Part shown: positions 36,204-45,407 of the stretch, piece after piece | Layout: each line of letters starts with the position of its first letter | Position numbering within the stretch: the first letter of the stretch is position 1 | Source: Octadecabacter antarcticus 307 | GTDB lineage: Bacteria; Pseudomonadota; Alphaproteobacteria; Rhodobacterales; Rhodobacteraceae | DNA: 64,000 bases | Direction of reading: 5' to 3' | Assembly: GCF_000155675.2 (NCBI RefSeq) | Contig: NC_020911.1 | Coordinates: forward strand, 2,222,501-2,286,500 | The notes under the pieces: generated by a model | Told to the model about the DNA's origin: nothing | The model's database searches: none | What the model saw: only the letters and a program-made list of their open reading frames with translations | Translations under genes and position numbers: made by a program

Positions 36204-37841
36204 ATGGAGCGTCTTTATCTTTACGACACCACCTTGCGCGACGGGCAGCAGACCCAAGGCGTGCAGTTTTCGACGGCGGAAAAGCACAGCGTGGCCGCGA
36301 TGCTGGATGATCTTGGGGTTGATTACATCGAAGGCGGTTGGCCGGGGGCGAACCCAACGGATAGTGAGTTTTTTGAGGCTGCGCCAAAGACCCGTGCCAC
36401 CATGACAGCGTTTGGGATGACCAAGCGGTCCGGTCGATCTGCGGACAACGACGAAGTGCTGGCAGCGGTGATGAATGCGAACACGCCCGCGGTGTGTCTG
36501 GTGGGTAAGACCCATGATTTTCATGTGAAGACCGCGCTGGGCGTTTCACTGGACGAGAACGTCGAAAATATTACGGCGTCTATCGCACATATCGTGGCGC
36601 AAGGGCGCGAGGCGTTGTTTGATGCCGAGCATTTCTTTGATGGGTTTAAGGCAAATCCTGATTACGCGATCCGATCTGCCAAGGCGGCCTATGATGCAGG
36701 TGCGCGCTGGGTTGTCCTATGCGACACCAACGGTGGCGCGTTGCCTCATGATGTGCGCAGCGGTGTTAAGGCGCTGATTGAGGCGGGCGTTCCGGGCACG
36801 CACATCGGCATCCACACGCACAATGATACCGAAAATGCAGTGGCCAATTCGCTGGTTGCAGTGGCGGCAGGGGCGCGCCAAATTCAAGGCACCCTAAACG
36901 GTTTGGGAGAGCGGTGCGGCAATGCCAATCTGACGACATTGATCCCGACGTTGTTGTTGAAACAACCATATGCCAGTCAGTTTGAAACAGGTGTGACGCA
37001 GGAGGCCCTAAAAGGCCTTCGTAAGGTGTCACGCTGTCTAGACGAAATTTTGAACCGCGTGCCACACCGTCAGGCGGCCTATGTCGGTGCATCGGCGTTT
37101 GCCCATAAGGCCGGGTTGCATGCGTCGGCCATTGCCAAGGACCCCAGCACATATGAACACATTGATCCTGCGTTGGTCGGCAACAGCCGCATTGTGCCGA
37201 TGTCCAATCAAGCGGGCCAATCCAATCTGCGCGAACGACTGACGCAGATGGGGCTGGAGGTGGCCAAAGGTAATCCCGCGTTGCAGCGAATTTTGGACCG
37301 CGTCAAAGACCGCGAGGCTGCTGGTTATTCCTACGACACCGCGCAAGCGAGCTTTGAGGTACTGGCCCGCGAGGAACTGGGGCTAATGCCGAGGTTTTTC
37401 GAAGTCAAACGCTACCGCGTCACCGTCGAACGCCGCCGTAACAAACGCAATGAGATGGTGTCGCTGTCCGAAGCTGTCGTTGTCGTCAAAGTGGACGGCG
37501 TCAAGACGATGTCGGTCTCTGAAAGCCTTGGGCCGGATGGGTCTGACCGTGGTCCGGTCAACGCGCTGAGCCGCGCGTTGATGAAAGACCTTGGGCGTTA
37601 CGCCGATTGCGTCGCTGACATCCATCTGACCGACTTCAAGGTGCGCATCACAAATGGCGGCACCGAAGCCGTCACGCGGGTCATCATTGACAGCGAAGAC
37701 GGGCAGGGCCGCACGTGGTCCACCGTCGGCGTGTCCGCCAACATTGTGGATGCGTCATTTGATGCCCTGTTGGATGCGATCCGATGGAAGTTGGTGCGCG
37801 ACGGGGTTAAAGACTGGGTCAATGATGGGGCCGCATCGTGA
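36204..37841 (+). CDS. cimA: (R)-citramalate synthase
   Basis: CimA condenses pyruvate and acetyl-CoA to citramalate, a threonine-independent route to 2-oxobutyrate and isoleucine. The ATG at 36204 follows AGGAG by eight bases and gives 545 residues. The TIM barrel shows LYDTTLRDGQQTQGVQFS, EGGWPGANPTDSEFF and the metal ligands GIHTHNDTENAVANSL, with GTLNGLGERCGNANLT. The C-terminal LeuA-type regulatory domain is present (TDFKVRITNGGTEAVTRVII). The preceding 36077-36203 holds GC-rich dyads and the Rhodobacterales intergenic motif CCCGGGATATTTTAAAAGC. Confidence 0.94.
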   Translation: MERLYLYDTTLRDGQQTQGVQFSTAEKHSVAAMLDDLGVDYIEGGWPGANPTDSEFFEAAPKTRATMTAFGMTKRSGRSADNDEVLAAVMNANTPAVCLVGKTHDFHVKTALGVSLDENVENITASIAHIVAQGREALFDAEHFFDGFKANPDYAIRSAKAAYDAGARWVVLCDTNGGALPHDVRSGVKALIEAGVPGTHIGIHTHNDTENAVANSLVAVAAGARQIQGTLNGLGERCGNANLTTLIPTLLLKQPYASQFETGVTQEALKGLRKVSRCLDEILNRVPHRQAAYVGASAFAHKAGLHASAIAKDPSTYEHIDPALVGNSRIVPMSNQAGQSNLRERLTQMGLEVAKGNPALQRILDRVKDREAAGYSYDTAQASFEVLAREELGLMPRFFEVKRYRVTVERRRNKRNEMVSLSEAVVVVKVDGVKTMSVSESLGPDGSDRGPVNALSRALMKDLGRYADCVADIHLTDFKVRITNGGTEAVTRVIIDSEDGQGRTWSTVGVSANIVDASFDALLDAIRWKLVRDGVKDWVNDGAAS

Positions 37842-38563
37842 GTTTTGAGGCCTGCGCTGGCATTGTCGAACGCGGTGATCCCGACCGGTTTTTGGCGGTA
37901 ATGGCGGCGCCTGTCGCTGCACGCCGCATATTATTTCCGATCTATGCATTCAACGTCGAAATCGCCCGCGCGCCTTGGGTAACGAGCGAACCGATGATTG
38001 CTGAAATGCGCCTGCAATGGTGGCGTGATGCACTTGAAGAAATCGCTTTGGGCGGGACAGTGCGCCGCCATGAGGTCACACAAACGCTGGCCGACGTGTT
38101 GGATGTCGACGGCGCGCGCGCGCTGGATCGGCTGGTCGCGGCACGGCGTTGGGATGTCTATACGGACGCATTTGAAGACGCAGCGCATTTCGACGAATAC
38201 CTTGATGCGACCGCGGGGGAGCTGATGTGGCAGGGCGCGCGGGCGTTGGGTGCTGTGAGCCGTGAAGACGTCATGCGGTTCGCGCGCGCGGCAGGTTTGG
38301 CGCGTTACCTAAAGGCGGTGTCCGCGCTTGAGGAAAAGGGCCGTTTGCCGCTGCTGGACGGACGCGAGAACGCGATTGCTGCGCTGGCAAGGGAGGCGCT
38401 GAAAGACATCGCGCGACCAGTCCCAAGCAATCCTGCATTCCTCGAAGCATGGCAGGCCGAACCGCTGTTGCGCCAGATTGCGAAAGAGCCGTGGCGTGTG
38501 GCGCAAGGCACTGTCGGGATCAGCCCGTTTCGTGCCAAATGGCGGCTGTTGCGCTGGTCTTAA
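37838..38563 (+). CDS. Squalene/phytoene synthase-family protein
   Basis: A GTG overlapping the cimA stop by four bases starts this 241-residue protein. It has the trans-isoprenyl fold (FPIYAFNVEIARAPWVTSEP, EMRLQWWRDALEE). The aspartate-rich DxxxD motifs of true phytoene synthases are weak or absent, which is typical of the short alphaproteobacterial group (NDUFAF6-like) linked to respiratory complex I assembly. Translational coupling with cimA is evident; function is inferred. Confidence 0.82.
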   Translation: MSFEACAGIVERGDPDRFLAVMAAPVAARRILFPIYAFNVEIARAPWVTSEPMIAEMRLQWWRDALEEIALGGTVRRHEVTQTLADVLDVDGARALDRLVAARRWDVYTDAFEDAAHFDEYLDATAGELMWQGARALGAVSREDVMRFARAAGLARYLKAVSALEEKGRLPLLDGRENAIAALAREALKDIARPVPSNPAFLEAWQAEPLLRQIAKEPWRVAQGTVGISPFRAKWRLLRWS

Positions 38564-38614
38564 ACCTGTGTGCCTTTGGGGCGACTATAAATTTGTGCGC
38601 CTTTTGGTCAATTT

Positions 38615-39883
38615 TTAGATTTGTGCGCCCTTGGGGCGCAACGCCAGCCAAATCAACGCGCCACCCGCAAGCATCAAGAACGGTGCCATTGCGACATTGA
38701 CGGCTGTCCAGCCTTCGATGGGTGATCCACCAGAACAATTCATCAAACCGCCTGATGCCAGAGATGCCACCATAACGGACCCGAAAACGATCATATCATT
38801 GAGGCCCTGAACGACCCCGCGTTCGTGGGTGGCGTGGGATGACGTCAGTAGTGTCGTTGCGCCAATGAAGCCAAAGTTCCAGCCGCAGCCCAGCAGGATC
38901 AATGCTGCATAAAAGCTAAACAACGACGGTTGTTCACCCTCGGCAACACTGACGCCAAAGAGCGCGGCAATGCCCGCAGCCCCGAGGATTACAAGGCCAA
39001 CTGCCATGATCGGTTTGACGCCGAAGCGCACGATCAGATGGCCTGTGAAAAAGCTGGGCGCAAACATCGCTAATACATGCGCTGAAACAATATCATTTGC
39101 GTTATCAAGGGCATATCCGCAGCCTACGACAGCCAATGGTGTCGACGTCATGACAAGGTTCATCAGGGAATAGGCCACAAGTGCGATTATGATTGCCACC
39201 AGAATATTTGGGTCCGACAAAAGCTGCCCGCGGGTTCGCGGTGTCGGTCCGGCCACCTTGGGCTGTCCGCGCGACCCTTTGGGCAAATCAAGCGCGAGGA
39301 ACAGGAACATTCCGACTAAATTGAGGACTATGATTGCTAGATAGGTGCCCAAAAACGGCACCACAAAATTGCTATCCACAAGTTTATTGAGTTGCGGGCC
39401 TAGGATTGCTGACAACAATCCGCCTGCCATGACATATGAAATCGCCTTTGGTTTAAAGCTGTCAGATGCCGTGTCCGTCGCGGCAAAGCGGTAAAATCCT
39501 TGCGCCGACATATAGATTCCTGTGAAATAGGACCCGATCAACAGCACGGTGAACGATCCGATGTATAATCCATAGGCCGCGATTGCCGCGCCTACCGCAC
39601 CTGCCAATGCGCCAATATAGAACCCGAACCGCCGTCCGTGCGATTGCATCAGTGGCGACAGCCATGGTGCGGTTGTCATTGACCCGAAAATGATCAGCGA
39701 AATCGGCAAAGTCGCCCAGCAGATGTTAGAGGCCAGCTGTTTGCCCGCCAATCCCCCGACCACGAAAATCATCGGCATTTGCGCGCCAAGGATGGCTTGC
39801 GCGAGAACGAGAACCGCGACATTTCGTTTTGCGCGGCGGTCATCCGGGATTTGGGCAAGATTTGGGGCTGCGGTATCAGTCAT
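38615..39883 (-). CDS. Major facilitator superfamily transporter
   Basis: The 422-residue protein has twelve hydrophobic segments, with the halves split by the charged loop LDLPKGSRGQPKVAGPTPRT, and an MFS loop SHGRRFGFYIGALAGAVG between helices 2 and 3. It resembles drug or metabolite exporters. The coding end PKGAQI is echoed by two degenerate copies just downstream (38567-38606), an apparent small duplication. Confidence 0.88.
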   Translation of the reverse strand: MTDTAAPNLAQIPDDRRAKRNVAVLVLAQAILGAQMPMIFVVGGLAGKQLASNICWATLPISLIIFGSMTTAPWLSPLMQSHGRRFGFYIGALAGAVGAAIAAYGLYIGSFTVLLIGSYFTGIYMSAQGFYRFAATDTASDSFKPKAISYVMAGGLLSAILGPQLNKLVDSNFVVPFLGTYLAIIVLNLVGMFLFLALDLPKGSRGQPKVAGPTPRTRGQLLSDPNILVAIIIALVAYSLMNLVMTSTPLAVVGCGYALDNANDIVSAHVLAMFAPSFFTGHLIVRFGVKPIMAVGLVILGAAGIAALFGVSVAEGEQPSLFSFYAALILLGCGWNFGFIGATTLLTSSHATHERGVVQGLNDMIVFGSVMVASLASGGLMNCSGGSPIEGWTAVNVAMAPFLMLAGGALIWLALRPKGAQI

Positions 39884-39935
39884 TTAAATTGGCTACGCCT
39901 CACCCACGGGGTTGGCAATGGCTGAGCGCAAAAAT

Positions 39936-41231
39936 TCAGACGCGATCAATGATATGGGCGAACGAGCCTGCGACGCGACCGTCAATAAGACCGATCGGAC
40001 CCAGAGACGTGCCTTGTGCATCCGAGGCATCAAACAGCGCGCTGCCTTGGGCGTCGAGCGTCGTTGCATAATGGAATTCGTGCGCTGAAAAGCCGTTCGT
40101 CGCACTTGCGGTTGCAATCAATGAATGCGGTACGCGTTGCTGCAATGTCCGGTAGCCCAAATGCAGTTTGGGTTCTTTGAAGCTGGTGGTCAGGCCAAGA
40201 AGCCCTGCCATTTTATGTGCCGTGCCGTCACCGTCAATCAGCGTTTCACCTAGTGTCATATATCCACCACATTCACCATAAATATCAGTGGTTTGTGCGG
40301 CGTTCTTTAGGCTTTGCATGAAGGTTTTTGCGCTTGCGATCTGGCGGGCATAAAGTTCAGGATAGCCACCGGGCAGAAACACGCGGTCCGCATCTGGCAC
40401 GGGATCATCTGCAAGGGGCGAAAATGACAGTATCGTAACGCCAGATCGCGCCCAGTCCGCCAGCATATGGGGATAGGTGAACGAAAATGCAGCGTCTTGG
40501 GCAATGGCGATGCGCATGGGGTTTTGCGCGGGATCAACGTTGGCTGGCCTGTCCGCAGGCCAGTTTGATGGCGCCATCAGCGCACGCAGGGCTGTAAGGT
40601 CTACGTTGCGGGCGACAATATCTGCCGCGCGATCCAGAAACGCGTCTAAGTCCGGCATTTCACCCGCTTGCACCAGACCAAGGTGGCGTGACGGGCGCGA
40701 TAGATCATCGCGTCGCGCGATTGTGCCAAGCACCGGAATGTTCAGCGGTGCCAGCGCGGTCTTGAGCATCAAAGCATGGCGATCAGAACCGACGCGGTTC
40801 AAAATTACACCTGCCACACGGACGCGGGCATCAAACCCTGCAAATCCAGCGACCAACGCGGCAACAGACTGCGACATGGCTTTGGCATCGACAAGCAGAA
40901 TTACGGGCAGATCAAGGATGCGCGCCAAGTCCGCCGTTGATCCTTTGCCATTTGGCGGCGCACCATCGAACAGGCCCATTGCGCCTTCGATGATCAGATC
41001 GCCGTACCCTGACGCCAAAGATTTGATCCGCGCGTTGGTCATCGCCCACGCATCAAGATTGACGCAAGGGCGGCCCGTCGCGGCGGCGTGAAATTGTGGA
41101 TCGATGTAATCCGGGCCGGATTTAGCGGACCGGACCACATGGCCGGCGTTCTTCAAGGCGCGCAGCAGGCCCAATGTCACGGTGGTTTTACCGGCGCCTG
41201 ATGTTGGGGCCGCGAGGATCAGGCCAGACAT
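39936..41231 (-). CDS. cobB: Cobyrinate a,c-diamide synthase
   Basis: CobB/CbiA amidates the a and c side chains of the corrin ring using glutamine and ATP. The 431 residues contain the P-loop APTSGAGKTTVTLGLLRAL, DYIDPQFHAAATGRPCVNLD and GAMGLFDG in the synthetase half. The class-I glutaminase half has YGECGGYMTLGE with the nucleophile Cys and a C-terminal HEFHYAT. Its gene lies three bases after cobA on the same strand. It feeds the B12 needed by NrdJ and MttB-like partners. Confidence 0.95.
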   Translation of the reverse strand: MSGLILAAPTSGAGKTTVTLGLLRALKNAGHVVRSAKSGPDYIDPQFHAAATGRPCVNLDAWAMTNARIKSLASGYGDLIIEGAMGLFDGAPPNGKGSTADLARILDLPVILLVDAKAMSQSVAALVAGFAGFDARVRVAGVILNRVGSDRHALMLKTALAPLNIPVLGTIARRDDLSRPSRHLGLVQAGEMPDLDAFLDRAADIVARNVDLTALRALMAPSNWPADRPANVDPAQNPMRIAIAQDAAFSFTYPHMLADWARSGVTILSFSPLADDPVPDADRVFLPGGYPELYARQIASAKTFMQSLKNAAQTTDIYGECGGYMTLGETLIDGDGTAHKMAGLLGLTTSFKEPKLHLGYRTLQQRVPHSLIATASATNGFSAHEFHYATTLDAQGSALFDASDAQGTSLGPIGLIDGRVAGSFAHIIDRV

Positions 41232-41234
41232 GGC

Positions 41235-42080
41235 TTAGGCCGTTTCAGCGGGGCGGCCACGGCCCAACGGGTCAAGGTTTGTCGGCGCGATGCCTGCCGC
41301 TTGCGCCTGCCAGTTCAACACATCGCGCATCCGCACGGCTTGGCCAATACAGATGATAGACGGCGGTTCGACCCCAGCTTTGGCGATGTCCGCTTCGACG
41401 GTGCCAAGCGTTGTTTCGAGTACATTTTGCTGATCGGTGGTCGCCGATGTCACGACCGCAACGGGTTCAGACGTGCTGCGCCCCGCCGCGATCAAAGACG
41501 CGGATATCTGCCCGATGTGTTTCATGCCCATGTAGATCACGATCACCTGCGATCCTTTGGCGATTGCGGCCCAATCCAGGCTCGACGTTGCGTTGCCGGA
41601 TTGATCATGACCTGTCACGAAGGTCACCGATTGGTTCACGTCGCGGTGGGTGACGGGAATACCAGCATAGGCCAGCCCACCGATCCCCGCGGAAATACCC
41701 GGAATAATGCGGATCGGGATGCCGTGCTGCACAAGCGTCTGTGCTTCTTCACCGCCGCGCCCGAACACGAACGGATCGCCACCCTTAAGACGCAAAACAC
41801 GTTTGCCAGCGCGGGCCAGATCAACCAAGCGGAGTGATATATCGCGCTGGATCGCACTGGGTTTGCCACCGCGCTTGCCAGCATAGATGTGGTCGGCCTG
41901 TGGCGCCCAGTCCAAAATGGCCTCTTGCACCAGCGCGTCATAGATCACGACATCCGCTTGGCGCAGCGCATTCAGGGCGTGCAACGTCAATAGGCCCGGA
42001 TCACCGGGGCCTGCGCCGCACAGCCAAACCCAACCGCGTTCAAGCACCGGCCAATCGTGTGAGGGGAGTCGCGTTTCCAT
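41235..42080 (-). CDS. cobA: Uroporphyrinogen-III C-methyltransferase
   Basis: CobA (SUMT) methylates uroporphyrinogen III at C2 and C7 to precorrin-2, the entry to siroheme and B12. The ATG at 42080 gives 281 residues. The SAM-binding motifs are WLCGAGPGDPGLLTLHAL, LRLKGGDPFVFGRGGEE and PGISAGIGGLAYAGIPVTHR. The much longer upstream frame is antisense to cbiD. It is the first gene of the cobA-cobB pair, divergent from cbiD-cobK with a 94-bp promoter gap. Confidence 0.96.
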   Translation of the reverse strand: METRLPSHDWPVLERGWVWLCGAGPGDPGLLTLHALNALRQADVVIYDALVQEAILDWAPQADHIYAGKRGGKPSAIQRDISLRLVDLARAGKRVLRLKGGDPFVFGRGGEEAQTLVQHGIPIRIIPGISAGIGGLAYAGIPVTHRDVNQSVTFVTGHDQSGNATSSLDWAAIAKGSQVIVIYMGMKHIGQISASLIAAGRSTSEPVAVVTSATTDQQNVLETTLGTVEADIAKAGVEPPSIICIGQAVRMRDVLNWQAQAAGIAPTNLDPLGRGRPAETA

Positions 42081-42174
42081 GTTCCTGTTATGGCGCGAGA
42101 TGGGCGCGCGCGAAAGGTGACAAACGACGTAGCATTGTGGATTGGCGTCACGGGGCTGCGCGGTTAAGGTATCG

Positions 42175-43242
42175 ATGATGACACGCATATCCCCCACACA
42201 AATTGGCGGCCCGCAATTGCGCCGTGGCTGGACCACCGGGGCCTGTGCCACCGCCGCGACCAAAGCCGCATTAATAGGGCTGTGGGGCGGGGCGTTTCCA
42301 TCAATGGTGTCAATTACGCTGCCAAAAGGTGAAACGCCGGAATTCCCAGTCATTGGTGTGGTTCTAGGTGATGGATGGGCCGAGGCTGGCATTGTCAAAG
42401 ACGCGGGCGATGATCCCGATGTGACCCATGGCGTCACGGTGATTGTACGGGTGGAACGATCAACGGGCGGTGTTGTTTTTAGCGCCGGGCTGGGCGTGGG
42501 GACCGTGACGAGGGCGGGCCTGCCAATTGGGGTTGGCGAACCTGCGATCAATCCCGTGCCGCGCGCGATGATGGATGAGATGGTGGCGGAAATGGCCAGC
42601 GAATACGGCCAAAATCCTGATATTGAAATTACGGTCAGTATCCCGAATGGTGCTGAGATTACGTTGAAAACATGGAACCCACGGCTTGGTATCAAGGGCG
42701 GCCTGTCCATTCTTGGAACGACAGGAATCGTGCGGCCGTTTTCATGTGCGGCATGGATCGCGTCCATTCATCGCGGAATTGATGTGGCGCGTGCGGACGG
42801 GCAGACCCATATGGCTGGCTGCACCGGCAACACGTCGGAAAAAATCGTGCAGGCGCTGTATGGGCTGCCGGATCACGCGATGCTGGATATGGGGGACTTT
42901 GTCGGGGGTATGGTCAAATATATGCGACGCAATCCGGTTGCCCGCCTGACGATCGGTGGTGGTATCGGTAAGATGACCAAGCTGGCACAGGGGGCGGTCG
43001 ATCTACATTCCGGACGCAGCCAAGTGGATTTTGATGTGCTTGCCGACTGGGCGGGTATCGGGCGGGTGGCGCAGGCGAACACTGCACTTGAGGCTTATGA
43101 AATTGCAGGCGCGCCGCTGGCCGCGCGTGTCGCCAAAGAAGCGGTCGGGCAGGCCGCACTTCAGTTTAGGGAAGCGGTGCCGATGCTGGACGTGGTGATC
43201 ATTGACCGCGCTGGAAACATCATCGGGCAAGCAACAAAATGA
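42175..43242 (+). CDS. cbiD: Cobalt-precorrin-5B C1-methyltransferase (CbiD)
   Basis: CbiD methylates C1 of the contracted corrin ring. The two adjacent ATGs at 42175/42178 are equivalent starts, with AAGG eight bases upstream. The 355 residues show RRGWTTGACATAATKAAL, PAINPVPRAMM, PRLGIKGGLSILGTTGIVRP and AGCTGNTSEKIVQALYGL. CbiD is the anaerobic-pathway name, while the aerobic pathway of Pseudomonas uses CobF; finding CbiD with cobK in a marine aerobe indicates a mixed enzyme set. It overlaps cobK by ATGA. Confidence 0.94.
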   Translation: MMTRISPTQIGGPQLRRGWTTGACATAATKAALIGLWGGAFPSMVSITLPKGETPEFPVIGVVLGDGWAEAGIVKDAGDDPDVTHGVTVIVRVERSTGGVVFSAGLGVGTVTRAGLPIGVGEPAINPVPRAMMDEMVAEMASEYGQNPDIEITVSIPNGAEITLKTWNPRLGIKGGLSILGTTGIVRPFSCAAWIASIHRGIDVARADGQTHMAGCTGNTSEKIVQALYGLPDHAMLDMGDFVGGMVKYMRRNPVARLTIGGGIGKMTKLAQGAVDLHSGRSQVDFDVLADWAGIGRVAQANTALEAYEIAGAPLAARVAKEAVGQAALQFREAVPMLDVVIIDRAGNIIGQATK

Positions 43243-43994
43243 CGTTGTTGTTGCTGGCTGGAACCGGTGAGGCCAAGCGCATTGCGTGGGGGCTGGCGGA
43301 CAAAAGTATTAAGGTCATCGCGTCATTGGCGGGTGTGACGCGGTCCCCAGAACCGCTACCGGTGCCAACGCGTATTGGTGGTTTTGGCGGCGAGGACGGG
43401 TTTCGATCGTATCTGCGCGACGCGGCGATTAGTGCCGTTCTTGATGCGACCCATCCGTTTGCGGCAAAGATCAGCGACCGCACGGCACGAATTTGTGGCG
43501 AATTGGGCATGCCTTACGCGCAAGTGGTGCGGCCCGTATGGACGCCCGAGGACGGTGACAATTGGACAGCGATTGCTACGCCAAGCGATGCGGTGAACCA
43601 CATTGCGGATGGATCGACAGTGTTTCTGGCGACGGGGCGGCTGACCTTGGCGGACTATGCAAACCTTGCGGGTCAGCGGATCTTGGTGCGGATGATCGAT
43701 CCGCCAACAGCGCCTCTGCCGTTTGAAGGTGGTGAATTTATCATTGGCCGTCCGCCATTCACCCAAGCCAGCGAAGCGGCGTTGTTTCGCGCCCTTGGTG
43801 TGACCCATTTGGTCGCCAAAAATGCTGGCGGGCAGGGTGGCCGCGCAAAACTGGATGCGGCACGCGAGTTGGGACTGCCGGTGTTGCTGTTGGACCGCCC
43901 AAAGATGCCAGTGGCGCAGCAGTTGGCGTCCATGCAGGACGCGCTTCTTTGGGTGTCGTCGCTGGCGCCGGTGAAGATGGCAATTGCGCCATGA
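43239..43994 (+). CDS. cobK: Precorrin-6A reductase
   Basis: CobK reduces precorrin-6A with NADPH. The 251 residues show the N-terminal LLLLAGTGEAKRIAWGLADK, GGFGGEDGFRSYLRDAAI with AVLDATHPFAAKIS, and the C-terminal VTHLVAKNAGGQGGRAKLDA. The start overlaps the cbiD stop and the stop overlaps the next gene's ATG, so cbiD, cobK, the glycosylase and the hydrolase form a coupled operon. Confidence 0.94.
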   Translation: MTLLLLAGTGEAKRIAWGLADKSIKVIASLAGVTRSPEPLPVPTRIGGFGGEDGFRSYLRDAAISAVLDATHPFAAKISDRTARICGELGMPYAQVVRPVWTPEDGDNWTAIATPSDAVNHIADGSTVFLATGRLTLADYANLAGQRILVRMIDPPTAPLPFEGGEFIIGRPPFTQASEAALFRALGVTHLVAKNAGGQGGRAKLDAARELGLPVLLLDRPKMPVAQQLASMQDALLWVSSLAPVKMAIAP

Positions 43995-44620
43995 AGGGTC
44001 GCATTATTGAAACGGACGCCTGTGTGGTTGAAGGCATGGATTGGCTTGCCGCACACTGCCCGAAGATGAAGGCGGCCTATGTTTTGACGGGGCCACTGCC
44101 ATTGTGGCGAAAACCGGACGGGTTTAGTGAATTGCTGTCGGCAATTGTTGGCCAACAGGTCAGCGTCGCCAGTGCCAATGCGATCTGGGGGCGGATGAAG
44201 GATGCGGGCATGACAACGCCGGACGCTTGTTGCGCGGCGTCAGAAGACCAGTTGCGCGCGATTGGCCTCAGTCGTCAGAAAATCCGTTATACCCATGAAT
44301 TGGCCAATGCTGACATTGATTTTGACGGCTTGCGCGATCAGCCGACGGACCGCGTCATCAAAACCCTTGTCGCGGTGCCGGGCATCGGTCCGTGGACGGC
44401 TGAGGTCTATACGATGTTTAGTCTGGGCCACGCAGATGTTTTCGCGCCAGGTGATCTGTCGCTACAAGAAGCCGCACGCATTTTGTACGAACTGCCGGAA
44501 CGCCCGAAAGAAAAAGCGTTCCGCGTGATGGCACAAGATTGGGCACCTTGGCGATCGGTTGCAGCGCGCCTGTTGTGGGCCTACTACCGAATTTCAAAGA
44601 ACAGGGACGGCATCACATGA
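43991..44620 (+). CDS. DNA-3-methyladenine glycosylase (AlkA type)
   Basis: This base-excision enzyme removes alkylated purines. The ATG at 43991 overlaps the cobK stop and gives 209 residues. The helix-hairpin-helix is VAVPGIGPWTAEVYTMF, followed by the catalytic aspartate segment ADVFAPGDLSLQEAARIL. SELLSAIVGQQVSVASANAI is the conserved helix of the HhH-GPD fold. It is shorter than E. coli AlkA and lacks that enzyme's N-terminal domain. Confidence 0.92.
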   Translation: MKGRIIETDACVVEGMDWLAAHCPKMKAAYVLTGPLPLWRKPDGFSELLSAIVGQQVSVASANAIWGRMKDAGMTTPDACCAASEDQLRAIGLSRQKIRYTHELANADIDFDGLRDQPTDRVIKTLVAVPGIGPWTAEVYTMFSLGHADVFAPGDLSLQEAARILYELPERPKEKAFRVMAQDWAPWRSVAARLLWAYYRISKNRDGIT

Positions 44621-45285
44621 CACGGGTTTTGAATTCACAGCGGCGCGAGCCTGCATCAGGTGAAATGCGATCAGCGGTAATTTTCCTTCATGGGTATGGC
44701 GCCAATGGGGCCGATTTGATGGGGCTCGCTGATCCGTTGGCCGAACACCTGCCCGACACCGCGTTTTTCGCGCCCGATGCCCCCGAAGACTGCGCAGGTG
44801 CCCCGATGGGGTTCCAGTGGTTCCCGATTCCGTGGATTGATGGTTCGTCCGAAGAAGAATCCAACGCCGGGCTGGAACACGCGGCGGCTGATTTGAATGC
44901 CTACCTTGACGGGATTATGGTCGACGAAGACCTGCTGCCCGAACAGGTGATGGTGCTGGGCTTTAGCCAAGGCACGATGATTGCGCTGCATGTGTTGCCG
45001 CGCCGCGAAGATCCGATTGCCGGACTTGTTGCAATTTCTGGTCGGTTGCTTTTGCCGGAAGCCTTGGAGGATGAGGCCGTTTGCCGCCCGCCAATATTGT
45101 TGATCCACGGCGACCAAGATGACGTTGTGCCCGTACAATCGCTGCCAGACGCGGCGCAAGCGCTGCAAACAGCTGGATGGAAAGAAGTGTTCGCCCATAT
45201 CCAGAAGGGTACAGGCCACGGCATTGCGCCAGATGGGTTGGAAGTTGCGCTAGCGTTTATGCGGGAACGGTTGGGCCTGGCTTGA
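44617..45285 (+). CDS. Carboxylesterase / phospholipase-type alpha/beta hydrolase
   Basis: The ATG overlaps the previous stop; the product has 222 residues. The catalytic triad is evident: Ser in VLGFSQGTMIALHVL, Asp in LIHGDQDDVVPVQSL and His in GTGHGIAPDGLEVA. The oxyanion region is AVIFLHGYGANGADLMGLAD. It belongs to the YpfH/acyl-protein-thioesterase-like group, cytosolic and of broad specificity. It ends the cbiD operon. Confidence 0.92.
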   Translation: MTRVLNSQRREPASGEMRSAVIFLHGYGANGADLMGLADPLAEHLPDTAFFAPDAPEDCAGAPMGFQWFPIPWIDGSSEEESNAGLEHAAADLNAYLDGIMVDEDLLPEQVMVLGFSQGTMIALHVLPRREDPIAGLVAISGRLLLPEALEDEAVCRPPILLIHGDQDDVVPVQSLPDAAQALQTAGWKEVFAHIQKGTGHGIAPDGLEVALAFMRERLGLA

Positions 45286-45376
45286 TCTAGGCGACCAAGA
45301 TAACGTGATCTAGTTCTCGGGCCAATATCTAGGGTTGCCCCTTTGCGGCTGCCATATATAGTTTATCTTATGGTAG

Positions 45377-45392
45377 GAGCGGGCTCCCGCTC
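45377..45392. terminator. Short perfect hairpin before the HNH gene
   Basis: GAGCGGG-CT-CCCGCTC is a perfect 7-bp stem 92 bp after the hydrolase stop. It could end the cbiD operon or act in the leader of the HNH gene; no T-run follows. Confidence 0.4.
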
Positions 45393-45407
45393 TGATGCCT
45401 TGAAGGG

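Noticed and set aside
42081..42767. Long upstream extension of cobA
   Set aside because: Antisense to cbiD; the SUMT start and motif order fit the ATG at 42080.
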